In this document: in pieces, positions 1 through 7,703 of the stretch | Layout of the letters: the number at the start of each line of letters is the position of its first letter | Numbering within the stretch: the first letter of the stretch is position 1 | Origin: Planctomycetia bacterium | Lineage (GTDB): Bacteria > Planctomycetota > UBA8108 > SXIK01 | DNA length: 64,000 nucleotides | Direction of reading: 5' to 3' | Assembly: GCA_005772855.1 (NCBI GenBank) | Contig: SXIK01000241.1 | Span: forward strand, 1-64,000 | Made by a program: the position numbers and the translations under genes | Notes under the pieces: generated by a model | Seen by the model: the letters and a program-made list of their open reading frames with translations, nothing else | What the model was told of the DNA's origin: nothing | The model's database searches: none

Positions 1-78
1 GACGTGGGCAATGATCGCGACATTTCGAATGTTCTGGATCGACAACGCTGGCTCGGTATTCATGGGAACGGTTGGCAT
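1..78 (-). CDS. typA: TypA/BipA-type translational GTPase, N-terminal fragment
   Basis: Only the first 26 codons are inside the window. Read on the minus strand from the ATG at 76-78, the sequence reaches NIRNVAIIAHV at the window edge. This is the start of the G1 region of TypA/BipA, which normally continues DHGKTT. TypA is a ribosome-associated GTPase involved in ribosome assembly and stress adaptation. LepA shares a similar start, but LepA usually reads NFSIIAHID, so TypA fits better. A second in-frame ATG (61-63) could be the true start. The gene is divergent from polX, with a shared 120-bp upstream region. The plus-strand open frames here read as its antisense. Confidence 0.8.
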   Translation of the reverse strand, partial: MPTVPMNTEPALSIQNIRNVAIIAHV

Positions 79-198
79 CTGGGCTCGGGAAGAAAGCGAC
101 GGGGTTTTGCGGAAAGCCAAGTATTATATCGGTCAAACCCAGGGCTACAACTCGCGAGAATCGTAGATCATGAGAAAGTGTAAGAATGGGGGTGGAAG

Positions 199-1920
199 AT
201 GCTGAAGGTTCAAGTGGCGGCTCAGCTCGAGGAAATTGCGGACTTGCTGGAGATCCAATCCGAGAATCCCTTTCAGCCGCGTGCCTTTCGGAATGCTGCA
301 CGTGCGCTGGAAGGGCTCGCCGAGGACCTTGAGGACGTGCTCGCCGAGGGACGCCTTCGCGGCATTCCCGCAATAGGAGATTCGATAGCGAACGAGATCT
401 CGGAGCTGGTTACAACGGGAGGCTCGAAGCGTCTCAGGGAGCTGCGTGCCTCCGTGCCGCCCGGGATTCTCGAAATGCTTCGCGTGCCGGGGCTAGGGCC
501 CAAGAAGGCCCGGGCGCTTCAGAAGGAGCTCCGGATCGAGAGCCTGGAGGCTCTGAAGAAGGCCTGTGAGTCGGGCGCGGTGGCTCAGGTCAAGGGATTC
601 GGCGAGAAGACCCAGCAGAAGATTCTTGATGGAATCGAGTACTTGAGCTCGGTCGCCGGGCGGTTCAGAGTCGACCAGGCGCTGCCCAGGGCTCTTGCGC
701 TCCTAGACCACCTGCGACAGTGCCCCGGGGTGACACGGGCAGAGCTGGCAGGCAGCTTGCGACGAGGCAAGGAAATAGTAAAGGATATCGATCTCGTCGC
801 CGCCTCGGCCGATCCAGTGGCGGTGATGGATCACTTCCTGCGGTCGCCGGATGTTGCGGGCGTTGTGGCGAAGGGGGAAACGAAGACGAGTGTGCGACTT
901 TCGAACGGTCTCGCAGCCGACCTGCGGGTGGTCTCCAGGATAGAGTTTCCAGCCGCTCTGCAATACTTCACGGGCTCGAAGGAGCACAACACCCAGTTAC
1001 GCGGGATCGCGAAGGAACTGGGGCTGAAGCTGAACGAATACGCCCTTTTTCGCGGCGAGGTAGCTCTGCCACTGCGGGATGAAGCGTCCATCTACGAGAT
1101 TCTGGGCCTTGGCTTCATCGAGCCGGAGCTGCGGGAGGGGCTGGACGAGATCCGTCTTGGTGCGGAGGGCCGGCTCCCCACGCTACTTGAACGTTCCGAC
1201 ATCGTGGGCATGATCCACGTTCACACGGACTGGAGTGATGGCGCGGCGACGCTGGAAGAGATGGTTGAAGCTGCTCGTGAACGCGGCTACCGCTACATTG
1301 GCATCACAGACCACAGTCAGAGTGCTTCGTATGCCGGAGGGCTGACGCCGGAGAGGGTTCGCAAGCAGCACGCCGAGATCGACAGGCTCAACAGCAAGCT
1401 TGCAGGTTTCCGGATCTTCAAGGGGATCGAGAGCGACATCCTTGCGGACGGATCCCTCGATTACGAGGACGACATGCTCGATCTCTTCGACTTCGTGGTC
1501 GCGAGCGTCCATTCGAGCTTCAAGATGCCGCAAGAGGCGATGACTGCCCGCGTCATCCGGGCATTGCAGGATCCTCGCACGACCATCTTGGGGCACCCCA
1601 CAGGGCGGCTTCTGCTGTCCCGAGACGCGTACGCGATCGACATGGGGCAGGTCTTGAAAGCTGCCGGCGAGCTCGGGGTAGCGGTTGAGATTAACGCGAG
1701 CCCCTATCGCCTCGACCTCGACTGGCGCCTTGGCCCAAGGGCGATGGAACTGGGCGTGAAGACGAGCATCAACCCTGACGCGCATTCGACCGATGGCATG
1801 GACGACGTGATCCATGGGGTAAAGATTGCCCGCAAGGCCGGATTTTCGAGGGAGGACGTCGTGAACACTCTTGGCATCGAAGCGTTCGCGAAATGGATCG
1901 CGAGACGAAAGTCTGGATAG
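199..1920 (+). CDS. polX: DNA polymerase X with C-terminal PHP domain
   Basis: Predicted family-X DNA polymerase of 573 residues, the usual length for bacterial PolX, which acts in gap-filling and base-excision repair. Residues 1-150 form the helix-hairpin-helix 8-kDa region (VPGLGPKKA and VKGFGEKT hairpins). The palm follows with GSLRRGKEIVKDIDLV near residue 190, giving two catalytic aspartates, and a third in ADLRV near 240. From about residue 337 comes a PHP phosphoesterase domain with metal-binding motifs MIHVHTDWSDG, GITDHS, ASVHSS, LGHPTG and INPDAHS, all apparently intact. This suggests active 3'-5' exonuclease or phosphatase activity. The ATG follows a GGGGGTGGA ribosome site. It is convergent with the lipoprotein gene at 1932, with only 11 bp between stops. 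Confidence 0.95.
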   Translation: MLKVQVAAQLEEIADLLEIQSENPFQPRAFRNAARALEGLAEDLEDVLAEGRLRGIPAIGDSIANEISELVTTGGSKRLRELRASVPPGILEMLRVPGLGPKKARALQKELRIESLEALKKACESGAVAQVKGFGEKTQQKILDGIEYLSSVAGRFRVDQALPRALALLDHLRQCPGVTRAELAGSLRRGKEIVKDIDLVAASADPVAVMDHFLRSPDVAGVVAKGETKTSVRLSNGLAADLRVVSRIEFPAALQYFTGSKEHNTQLRGIAKELGLKLNEYALFRGEVALPLRDEASIYEILGLGFIEPELREGLDEIRLGAEGRLPTLLERSDIVGMIHVHTDWSDGAATLEEMVEAARERGYRYIGITDHSQSASYAGGLTPERVRKQHAEIDRLNSKLAGFRIFKGIESDILADGSLDYEDDMLDLFDFVVASVHSSFKMPQEAMTARVIRALQDPRTTILGHPTGRLLLSRDAYAIDMGQVLKAAGELGVAVEINASPYRLDLDWRLGPRAMELGVKTSINPDAHSTDGMDDVIHGVKIARKAGFSREDVVNTLGIEAFAKWIARRKSG

Positions 1921-1931
1921 CAACGAGGGGC

Positions 1932-2597
1932 CTATTCCTGGACTTCTTCCAGGATGCTGAAGGACTCGAAGAACTTCGCCACGTCCGCCTCGATGCGGGC
2001 TGGCGCTGTCTTGCGGGAGTACTCGACGCCAAGCTGGTAGAGTGTTCCCTTGATCTTGAGTGTCCGAAGCCGCCCCAGTTTATCGCCGTCCTCGGTACGG
2101 ACTTCCAGTGCGGGATGGCCGAGGACTGTCAAGTTCTCTTGGCCCCTGACCTTTCCGCTCTTTCGCAGTTGATCGGCGATCTCCTCGAGGCTCGCGATGT
2201 GGATCTTCCCGTCCGACCGTCGGGTCCGAACTGCGGTGAAACGGGTGTCGTGCTCCGTCAAGGCTCCAATGGATTCGGCTGTCACGGTGACGCCATCTTC
2301 CACGGGCATCGTGACTGTCGAGTCGTTGAAGCTGGTGGGAAGTTTGACGGAGAAAGCTCCTTCCGTCGATTGCGCCACGCACCAGCCGGTAGAATCCGGC
2401 TCGCCAGCGTCCTTTCGGTGTACCCTGGTCCGGATCCCTTTTCTTGAAGCCGCGTCCGCCGTTGGAGATGTAGAGTTTGATGGGGCAGGTCCCACGGAAA
2501 CCCCGACTTCGTTGGTGCAGGAGACCGCCAGGGAAAGTGCCAGAGCGGTGCCAACTGCTATTTTCCCGACTTGGGCCGAAGGCATAGAGGTTCGCAT
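1932..2597 (-). CDS. Putative lipoprotein with PsbP/DcrB-like domain
   Basis: Predicted 221-residue exported protein. I chose the ATG at 2595-2597 because it puts a signal sequence at the N-terminus ending in a lipobox-like LAVSC; an upstream extension would be arginine-rich non-signal sequence. After a Ser/Thr/Pro-rich linker, residues 90-221 look like the small alpha/beta fold (PsbP/DcrB/DUF1795-like) common in bacterial lipoproteins, ending FFESFSILEE. Two other window proteins (36416 and 50230) have the same general layout without obvious sequence identity. The function is not known; the fold is inferred from the pattern only. Confidence 0.6.
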   Translation of the reverse strand: MRTSMPSAQVGKIAVGTALALSLAVSCTNEVGVSVGPAPSNSTSPTADAASRKGIRTRVHRKDAGEPDSTGWCVAQSTEGAFSVKLPTSFNDSTVTMPVEDGVTVTAESIGALTEHDTRFTAVRTRRSDGKIHIASLEEIADQLRKSGKVRGQENLTVLGHPALEVRTEDGDKLGRLRTLKIKGTLYQLGVEYSRKTAPARIEADVAKFFESFSILEEVQE

Positions 2598-2734
2598 GAG
2601 CGTTCGGAGAATTGTCTCACCTCGGGCCCGTGCTGCCCAGGGCCTGCCGGGGTGCTGCTGATCCCATGGCAGGCGGGTCGAGCAGTTCAGAGCTTCCTGG
2701 CAGCCGTCAGGAGCGTGGCTCCCCATCCCAGATC

Positions 2735-4375
2735 TCACGGCCCGCAGGGGGCGAAGCTCTCACAACCCAACCCGTCTGGCGTTGGGTCGCCTCCGCAGAC
2801 GCCGACGCTGGGCGGCAGAATTACCTTGCCGCCCTGGAAGAGATAAAGCAGCGTGTGGATGCCGTCGGTGATGTTCACGGCGCCGGAGTCGTCCGAGTCG
2901 GCGGCATCTTTACAGGTGATATCGCGGCCAGAGAAAAGATGCAGGAAGGTCATTACAGGGTCGGAAAGGTCGAGCTCGCCGCTGGCGTTGGTGTCCCCTC
3001 GAGAGAAATCGTGCTGCTCGCACTCGTCCGGGATTTCGTTCGAGTTCAAGTCCTGGCTCGTACTGGCTATCTTGATATCGATCACGTCGGGTAGACCGTT
3101 ACCGTTGCAGTCCTTGGGCAGTTGCAACATGGAAACTGCGGCCTGCGCATCGATTCTGCGGAAGTTCATGCCGGAAGCGGCGTCGTTCACTTCCACTCCC
3201 GTAGCTTCAAGGACTCCGAGGATCAACTGGGGGCTCAAGTTGGGCATCAGCTCCCGCAGGAGGCAGGTGAGCGCGACAGCGTGCGGGCAGGCTTGTGAGG
3301 TTCCGGCATACGTGCTGGTCGTGCCGCTGATTCCGGTCGATGTGATCGCATCGCCCGGAGCCAGGAGGTCAAGATCCGAGCTTCGGCTAGTGAAGCTGGA
3401 CACTCGATTGGGAAGCGTGTCCGCCGTCGATCCGACGGCAATCACGCTCGAGAGGCAAGCCGGGCTTGTCAGCTTGCTCAAGTGGCCGGTATTTCCCGAG
3501 GATGCGAATACCGCGATTCCCTGCTCCACGGCTGCCTTGCAAGCGTTTTCAAATGCGGTGTAGCTTGCATCGCAGGTGGAGCTGAAGGTCGCATCGCTCA
3601 CGAGGCTCATGTTGATCGCGTCCACCGTGAAAGTCCCCGCCTCCTGAAGATTCACGACATATTCGACGCCCGCTGCCCAATCGCTGATAAACCCGCGGTT
3701 GGAGTTGTCCAGGACCTTGATGGCGATCAGGCTTGCCCCGGGCGCCACTCCGCGTGGGGCTACAGTGCCTCTTGAAACCACGATCCCGGCGACGTTGGTT
3801 CCGTGGCCATGGCCGTCCTCGGCCCCGTCGCCAACGTCGGACAGATTTCCGAGGATGTGGTGCTGATGAACGATCGCCGGGGCGAGATCGGGGTGTGTCG
3901 TGGCGACTCCGGAGTCGAGCACTGCGGCCAATCGTCCCGTCCCCGAGATGCCCATGTCGTAGACCTGGTTGGCATGAATGAGTTGTCGGCTTTCGTTGAG
4001 GCCGCCAGACCCCGTGGGCACCATGCCCACAAACGTGACCCCGGGGGTCGCGCCGAGCGCTTCAATTGCTTCGGCATCCTGAATGTCGACGATGAGGGTG
4101 GGAGAGTAGCGAAACTCCCAGCGGATAGAAAGGGTGCTTGCGACTTGAGTTTTTCGAAAGGCCTCCCGGGCTTCCCGAAACGACTCGGCGCGGACGATCA
4201 TGGGATCGTCCGGCTGGGAAGTGTCCAGGAGGCAAACGCAGAGAGTCAGGGGACTTCCGTTCTCAAGAATTCGGACGGCATCTGGGTCGATGAAGGCGCT
4301 CTGGCCAACAAGGACTTGGGAGTACGCCAATACCGCGATGGTAGCGGCAACGGCCTGCGCTCGGACGTTCTTCAT
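2735..4375 (-). CDS. Exported subtilisin-like serine protease with dockerin-like tail
   Basis: Predicted S8 peptidase of 546 residues. The ATG at 4373-4375 is chosen because MKNVRAQ starts a clear signal peptide. A propeptide-like region follows, then the catalytic triad: Asp in VLDSGV, His in GHGHGTNVAGI and Ser in GTSQACPHA. The C-terminus carries two planctomycete-type modules. One is a DCNGNGLPD...NSNEIPDECE calcium-binding repeat. The other is a paired EF-hand/dockerin-like segment (RGDTNASGELDLSDP and DSDDSGAVNITDG) ending with the cysteine-rich CGGDPTPDGLGC signature. Such tails are thought to anchor or organise exported enzymes. The substrate is unknown. A family-B repeat lies just upstream. 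Confidence 0.9.
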   Translation of the reverse strand: MKNVRAQAVAATIAVLAYSQVLVGQSAFIDPDAVRILENGSPLTLCVCLLDTSQPDDPMIVRAESFREAREAFRKTQVASTLSIRWEFRYSPTLIVDIQDAEAIEALGATPGVTFVGMVPTGSGGLNESRQLIHANQVYDMGISGTGRLAAVLDSGVATTHPDLAPAIVHQHHILGNLSDVGDGAEDGHGHGTNVAGIVVSRGTVAPRGVAPGASLIAIKVLDNSNRGFISDWAAGVEYVVNLQEAGTFTVDAINMSLVSDATFSSTCDASYTAFENACKAAVEQGIAVFASSGNTGHLSKLTSPACLSSVIAVGSTADTLPNRVSSFTSRSSDLDLLAPGDAITSTGISGTTSTYAGTSQACPHAVALTCLLRELMPNLSPQLILGVLEATGVEVNDAASGMNFRRIDAQAAVSMLQLPKDCNGNGLPDVIDIKIASTSQDLNSNEIPDECEQHDFSRGDTNASGELDLSDPVMTFLHLFSGRDITCKDAADSDDSGAVNITDGIHTLLYLFQGGKVILPPSVGVCGGDPTPDGLGCESFAPCGP

Positions 4376-4837
4376 GGACGAGGCCTCGATTGCTGACGTC
4401 GTATGGAAGGTTGAAATCAATCGACCCGCCACAAGTGTACCAGGCCATGGCATCGGAACGATAGAGCCATGAAGGGGCTCCCTCCGCGCATTTATACCTC
4501 GTGCGCGCACACGTGAGACATTCCGAATGGGCAGAGGAGGACCATCTCAATTCTGCTGCTCGTTTCTGCTGGTGGGCGGACACTCCCCCACGTCGGCTCG
4601 CCGTCCGAGCGGAGCGAGGGCGGAGGCAACAACGACACGCGGCCCCTCCGGTCGCACGCTGCGCGTGCGCCTCGGGGCCAGGCTCCCGAGAGCCGTTTGC
4701 GGCTCCGCCAGCTCGCCGCAAACCCCCTCCTCGGCGCCTGGTGGGCGCCGGGCGCCTCTGGCGCGAGCAGCCGCAACCTTTCGCAGGCTGCAAGAGGTCT
4801 TTTCACTGTCCGCGTGCGGTCTATTCTCTCCGCGAAA
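4376..4837. other. 462-bp intergenic region holding repeat element B1
   Basis: This gap lies between two minus-strand genes: the subtilase start at 4375 and the stop of the SUMF1-like lipoprotein at 4838. Most of it is the family-B repeat at 4491-4822. The remaining roughly 115 bp next to the subtilase start must hold its promoter; I see no clear -35/-10 pair. The open frames crossing the region are repeat-derived, arginine- and alanine-rich, and not credible proteins. Confidence 0.7.
4491..4822. repeat. MITE-like repeat, family B (copy B1, long form)
   Basis: The left end TTTATACCTCGTGCGCGCAC is followed by about 80 bp that recur almost unchanged at 18164-18250, including GAGACATTCCGAATGGGCAG. 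The right half CCTCCTCGGCGCCTGGTGGG through CCGCGTGCGGT recurs at 18290-18390. B1 is about 100 bp longer because it has an extra inner module around 4610-4735. That module contains CCGGTCGCACGCTGCGCG, which is also found in the family-A element at 58812-59149 and, inverted, in the element at 17949-18147. The element ends about 16 bp from the stop of the lipoprotein gene. Confidence 0.8.
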
Positions 4838-5830
4838 TTACTTGCCTGTCTCGGCTACAGGCCTCAGGCAGAGCCGGAATCCCAATGCGTTGAAGGACAT
4901 TGCTGGCGAGATCCAACGGCGATACGCAGCACGGCATTCTTTGGCTCGTGCGCCCCGCCAGCCGCCGCCGCGGATGATACAGAATTCACCGATGTCGGGC
5001 CCCTTCGGATCCTTCACTGGTCCCTCGGGATAGGGCCCATGCCAATCAGTGCACAACTCCCACACGTTGCCAAGCATGTCATGTAGACCCCAGGCGTTGG
5101 GTCTCTTCTTGCCAACCTCGTGGACCGTGTTGGTGTTCTCACTAAACCAGGCAATTTCCGAAAGATCTTCCGTATACCTGGCGGTTGTTGTTCCCGCCCG
5201 ACAGGCATACTCCCATTGTGCCTCCGTGGGAAGACCATACTCATAACTCGCCGACAGCCTCTTGGCGTCACGCTCCCGTTTCGTGAGAATCGCACAAAAC
5301 TTGACCGCCATGATCCAGGTGACCGTTTCCACAGGGAACTTGCCCACCACGTGGGTCAAGCTGCTTGGCCGCTCGTTCATGATCTCCCGGTACTCGCCTT
5401 CAGTAACTTCAAACTTGCCGAGCCAAAAGCCCCTTGTAATTTCAACCAAGTGCTGGACTTCATTGTCTATTCGTTCCTCCTCGTCCTCAGGGCTTCCCAT
5501 CTGAAAAGTACCGGGCTGAATCCAGATCATTTCCATACCAAGCCCAGGCAGCGTGAAGCTCTTCCCTTGAGTTGGGTTACCTTCAGCAACGGGCGAGCCG
5601 AGACCCTCTGGCTGCTGCACGGATTTCGGTTGTGCAACGGCAACCTTCTCCTTCTTCAGGCTGTTCGAGTGCTCCTCTCCGCCGCCAGGGGACGTGTTCA
5701 CCTGAACCCCCAGTGTGTCTTGCGGCGCAGACTGCCCGGCGCCGCAGCCCACGAGGTGCAGGGTGCCTGCAAGAGCGCAGAGATACTTTCCAACGAAGAT
5801 CCCTTGCCTGAATCCCAGTTTTCTATGCAT
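4838..5830 (-). CDS. SUMF1/FGE-type lipoprotein
   Basis: Predicted 330-residue lipoprotein. The ATG at 5828-5830 gives a signal peptide with lipobox LVGC near residue 29. After a low-complexity linker, residues 100-330 form a formylglycine-generating-enzyme/sulfatase-modifying-factor fold: MEMIWIQPGTFQMGS, FEVTEGEYREIM, LPTEAQWEYACRAGT, GNVWELCTDWHGPYP and IRGGGWR...LGFRLCL. In planctomycetes this domain is common in surface proteins and often is not a true sulfatase activator. I do not see a clear pair of catalytic cysteines, so a binding or structural role is as likely as enzymatic activity. Confidence 0.88.
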   Translation of the reverse strand: MHRKLGFRQGIFVGKYLCALAGTLHLVGCGAGQSAPQDTLGVQVNTSPGGGEEHSNSLKKEKVAVAQPKSVQQPEGLGSPVAEGNPTQGKSFTLPGLGMEMIWIQPGTFQMGSPEDEEERIDNEVQHLVEITRGFWLGKFEVTEGEYREIMNERPSSLTHVVGKFPVETVTWIMAVKFCAILTKRERDAKRLSASYEYGLPTEAQWEYACRAGTTTARYTEDLSEIAWFSENTNTVHEVGKKRPNAWGLHDMLGNVWELCTDWHGPYPEGPVKDPKGPDIGEFCIIRGGGWRGARAKECRAAYRRWISPAMSFNALGFRLCLRPVAETGK

Positions 5831-6301
5831 GACCGTCTTTCGGAATAAATGTGCCAGTGCTGAAGGTCCTTGCTTACCGCCCGATGATATTGAAATCTCC
5901 CCGTAACGGTAATTCAAGGCGGCATTCCTCGCAGCTGCCTAGCGCCTCCCTCCTTCGGGCGCTCGCGTTTGGGCCTGCCGGTGACTCGCGGACTTGTTCA
6001 ACAGACTGGTAGAATCGGCCACCGCCAAGGGATTGAACTGAACGGTGGGTTGGGGGCCTCGTGGCAATCGCCAGGGTCGTCGTGGTCTCTTCCGGAGTCC
6101 TTATTTGCCTCAGGGCGGGACGATCTCCACGAGCTCCTGGGCCAGGGATGCCGAGGGCGGCCCGTGGGGATCCATGGCGTCCGCGGGAAAGTCTTGCCAG
6201 TTGTCCCTCGAGGTTTCCCGGTCTCTCTGGCTTCCGCCGGCTACACGGCGCTGCGCCGGTCGGGGCATTGCGGTGTCCGAGGGGGACTGGTTGGCGGCAT
6301 G
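5831..6301. other. 471-bp intergenic region
   Basis: This region lies upstream of the SUMF1-like lipoprotein and downstream of the LURP-one-like gene (both minus strand). No recognised gene, RNA or repeat was seen apart from a possible small open frame at 6110-6268. A short GC inverted repeat (GCGCC..GGGCGC) sits near 5943-5964. The SUMF1-like gene's promoter must lie in its first part. Confidence 0.5.
6110..6268 (-). CDS. Possible small ORF (52 aa) after the LURP-one-like gene
   Basis: An ATG at 6266-6268 opens 52 codons ending SLAQELVEIVPP. The frame follows the TAA of the LURP-one-like gene in phase, so readthrough or an old frame-preserving stop would extend that protein. Third codon positions are GC-rich as in neighbouring genes. 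There is no clear Shine-Dalgarno and I recognise no family. It could be chance or a decayed C-terminal extension. Confidence 0.2.
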   Translation of the reverse strand: MPRPAQRRVAGGSQRDRETSRDNWQDFPADAMDPHGPPSASLAQELVEIVPP

Positions 6302-6922
6302 TTAGCTCTTCGTTGGTCCCATCGACGCCTCCACGGCCAACACGAGCGCTAGCAGTGGGAGCGGATCCTCGCCCTTGAGCGATTCCAGCACGTAGTCCTT
6401 CCGTGGCAAGGATTCTCGTTCGCCGCGTTGCCAGGAGATGCTGGCGACCAGACGGCCCTGCTTCTTCACCTCGAACTCCCGGTCGGCCACATTGCCCTGG
6501 ATTTCGAGGGCGTTGCTTGGGGTCACGAAGTTGAGCTGCGGCCTCTTCTCTCCGGGTCTGGGCAATCGCACCTGGAGCCAGTCCTTGCCGGTGAGAAGCA
6601 CCTGAAGGCGGTCGCGAAAGAACAGGAACCCACGGACGATCTCAATCACACGATCCTGGCCCTTGAACACTGTCAAACGACGGGGTGTGGACTGAGCCCG
6701 CGGACCGGCAACCAGTTTCAGGCCGTTCGGCTCCTCGGTGACGAGGGTCACTGGCTCCAGGGACGGATTGTGGAGGGCGCCGAAGTGGATCCGGAAGCGC
6801 TTCCATCGAGTGGCCTCGGGAGGAGGGCTCGAAGGCGGCACGGGCTTTCTTGAGGTCCAGGCCACGAGAAGCACCCCGCCCGTCACGAGCGCTGAGAGAA
6901 GTAGGTACGAGCTATGGGTCAT
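6302..6922 (-). CDS. LURP-one-related / scramblase-like protein
   Basis: Predicted 206-residue protein. The ATG at 6920-6922 gives an N-terminal membrane anchor (SSYLLLSALVTGGVLLVAWT). The rest resembles the LURP-one-related (tubby/scramblase-like) beta-barrel fold: a strand-rich core with LQVLLTGKDWLQVRL, then EIQGNVADREFEV, VASISWQRG and the closing DYVLESLKGEDPLPLLALVL, which matches the typical family end where a hydrophobic helix fills the barrel. The function of bacterial members is unknown. Upstream in-frame codons are Arg/Pro-rich and not convincing. Confidence 0.65.
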   Translation of the reverse strand: MTHSSYLLLSALVTGGVLLVAWTSRKPVPPSSPPPEATRWKRFRIHFGALHNPSLEPVTLVTEEPNGLKLVAGPRAQSTPRRLTVFKGQDRVIEIVRGFLFFRDRLQVLLTGKDWLQVRLPRPGEKRPQLNFVTPSNALEIQGNVADREFEVKKQGRLVASISWQRGERESLPRKDYVLESLKGEDPLPLLALVLAVEASMGPTKS

Positions 6923-7202
6923 GGTTGGAGCATTGTGTCTCCTGCATTCAATGTCGACGGTGACGCAGCTAAAATCTAGGCGCTGCAGAGAATCGAACGT
7001 GTGATAATCCTCAAATAGCACTGCTGCAAAAGTGGCTGTCCACGAAACAGTCAGGATTTTCGGCCTGAAAGACGAATAAAGAGGTGAGAAACTTTCAACC
7101 AATGCCCGTCGCCCGCCCGACTTGGGCGTCGGCCCAGGCCGACGATTCGGTAGCGCGGTGAGCTGCCATGGGTGACGGGGCCGGCTCCACAGGAGTGAAG
7201 TC

Positions 7203-7703
7203 ATGCTTCAGCTTCCGCCCTTGTGTCGCGTCTTACTGCCACTGGCTCTCGCATCCTTCGGATGCGCTTCGAAATCGATCCCGCTTGTCAACTTGACGGC
7301 CGGTGACCGCCAGTGGGTTTGGCCTCATTTCGTGGATGGTCAGCCGACGGTTCTTGTCTTCTGGAGCACCAACGAGATGGAGTGCTACCGAAACGTGCCC
7401 GCGCTGCAGGGGCTTGATTCGCGGGCCGGCAGTTTGCAACTGGTGAGCGTCGTGACTGGACGCGACCGCCTGGAGATCCAGAAATGGATCCGCGAGAAGC
7501 GGATTGGTTACCCCGTGCTGCTGGACCTTGATGAGAGGCTTGCGGGGCATCTTGGCGTTGAGCGTTATCCTACCTTTATCCTGTTTGGCGCCGACGGCAA
7601 GGAGCGTGATCGCGAGGGGGACATTCGGCTGGTCAAGCCGTGGTTCACAAACGAGGACCGCTATTCTCGACTCGAGCCGACCTCGGGCTCCGACTTCGAC
7701 TGA
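7203..7703 (+). CDS. Thioredoxin-fold (TlpA/AhpC-like) lipoprotein lacking the CxxC motif
   Basis: Predicted 166-residue lipoprotein with signal peptide and lipobox ASFGC, behind a good AGGAG ribosome site. The thioredoxin-like core is visible: TVLVFWSTNEMECYRNVP, WIREKRIGYPVLLD and the cis-proline region VERYPTFILFGADGK. Where TlpA-type proteins have WCxxC, this one has STNEMEC, leaving one cysteine, so ordinary dithiol oxidoreductase activity is unlikely. It may act as a peroxiredoxin-like or binding protein. Its 3' end overlaps the convergent symporter gene by 43 bp. Confidence 0.75.
   Translation: MLQLPPLCRVLLPLALASFGCASKSIPLVNLTAGDRQWVWPHFVDGQPTVLVFWSTNEMECYRNVPALQGLDSRAGSLQLVSVVTGRDRLEIQKWIREKRIGYPVLLDLDERLAGHLGVERYPTFILFGADGKERDREGDIRLVKPWFTNEDRYSRLEPTSGSDFD

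Noticed and set aside
1-183. Plus-strand open frames at the left edge that look like the end of a gene
   Set aside because: The minus strand gives a precise TypA N-terminus here (NIRNVAIIAHV), so the plus-strand frames are its antisense.
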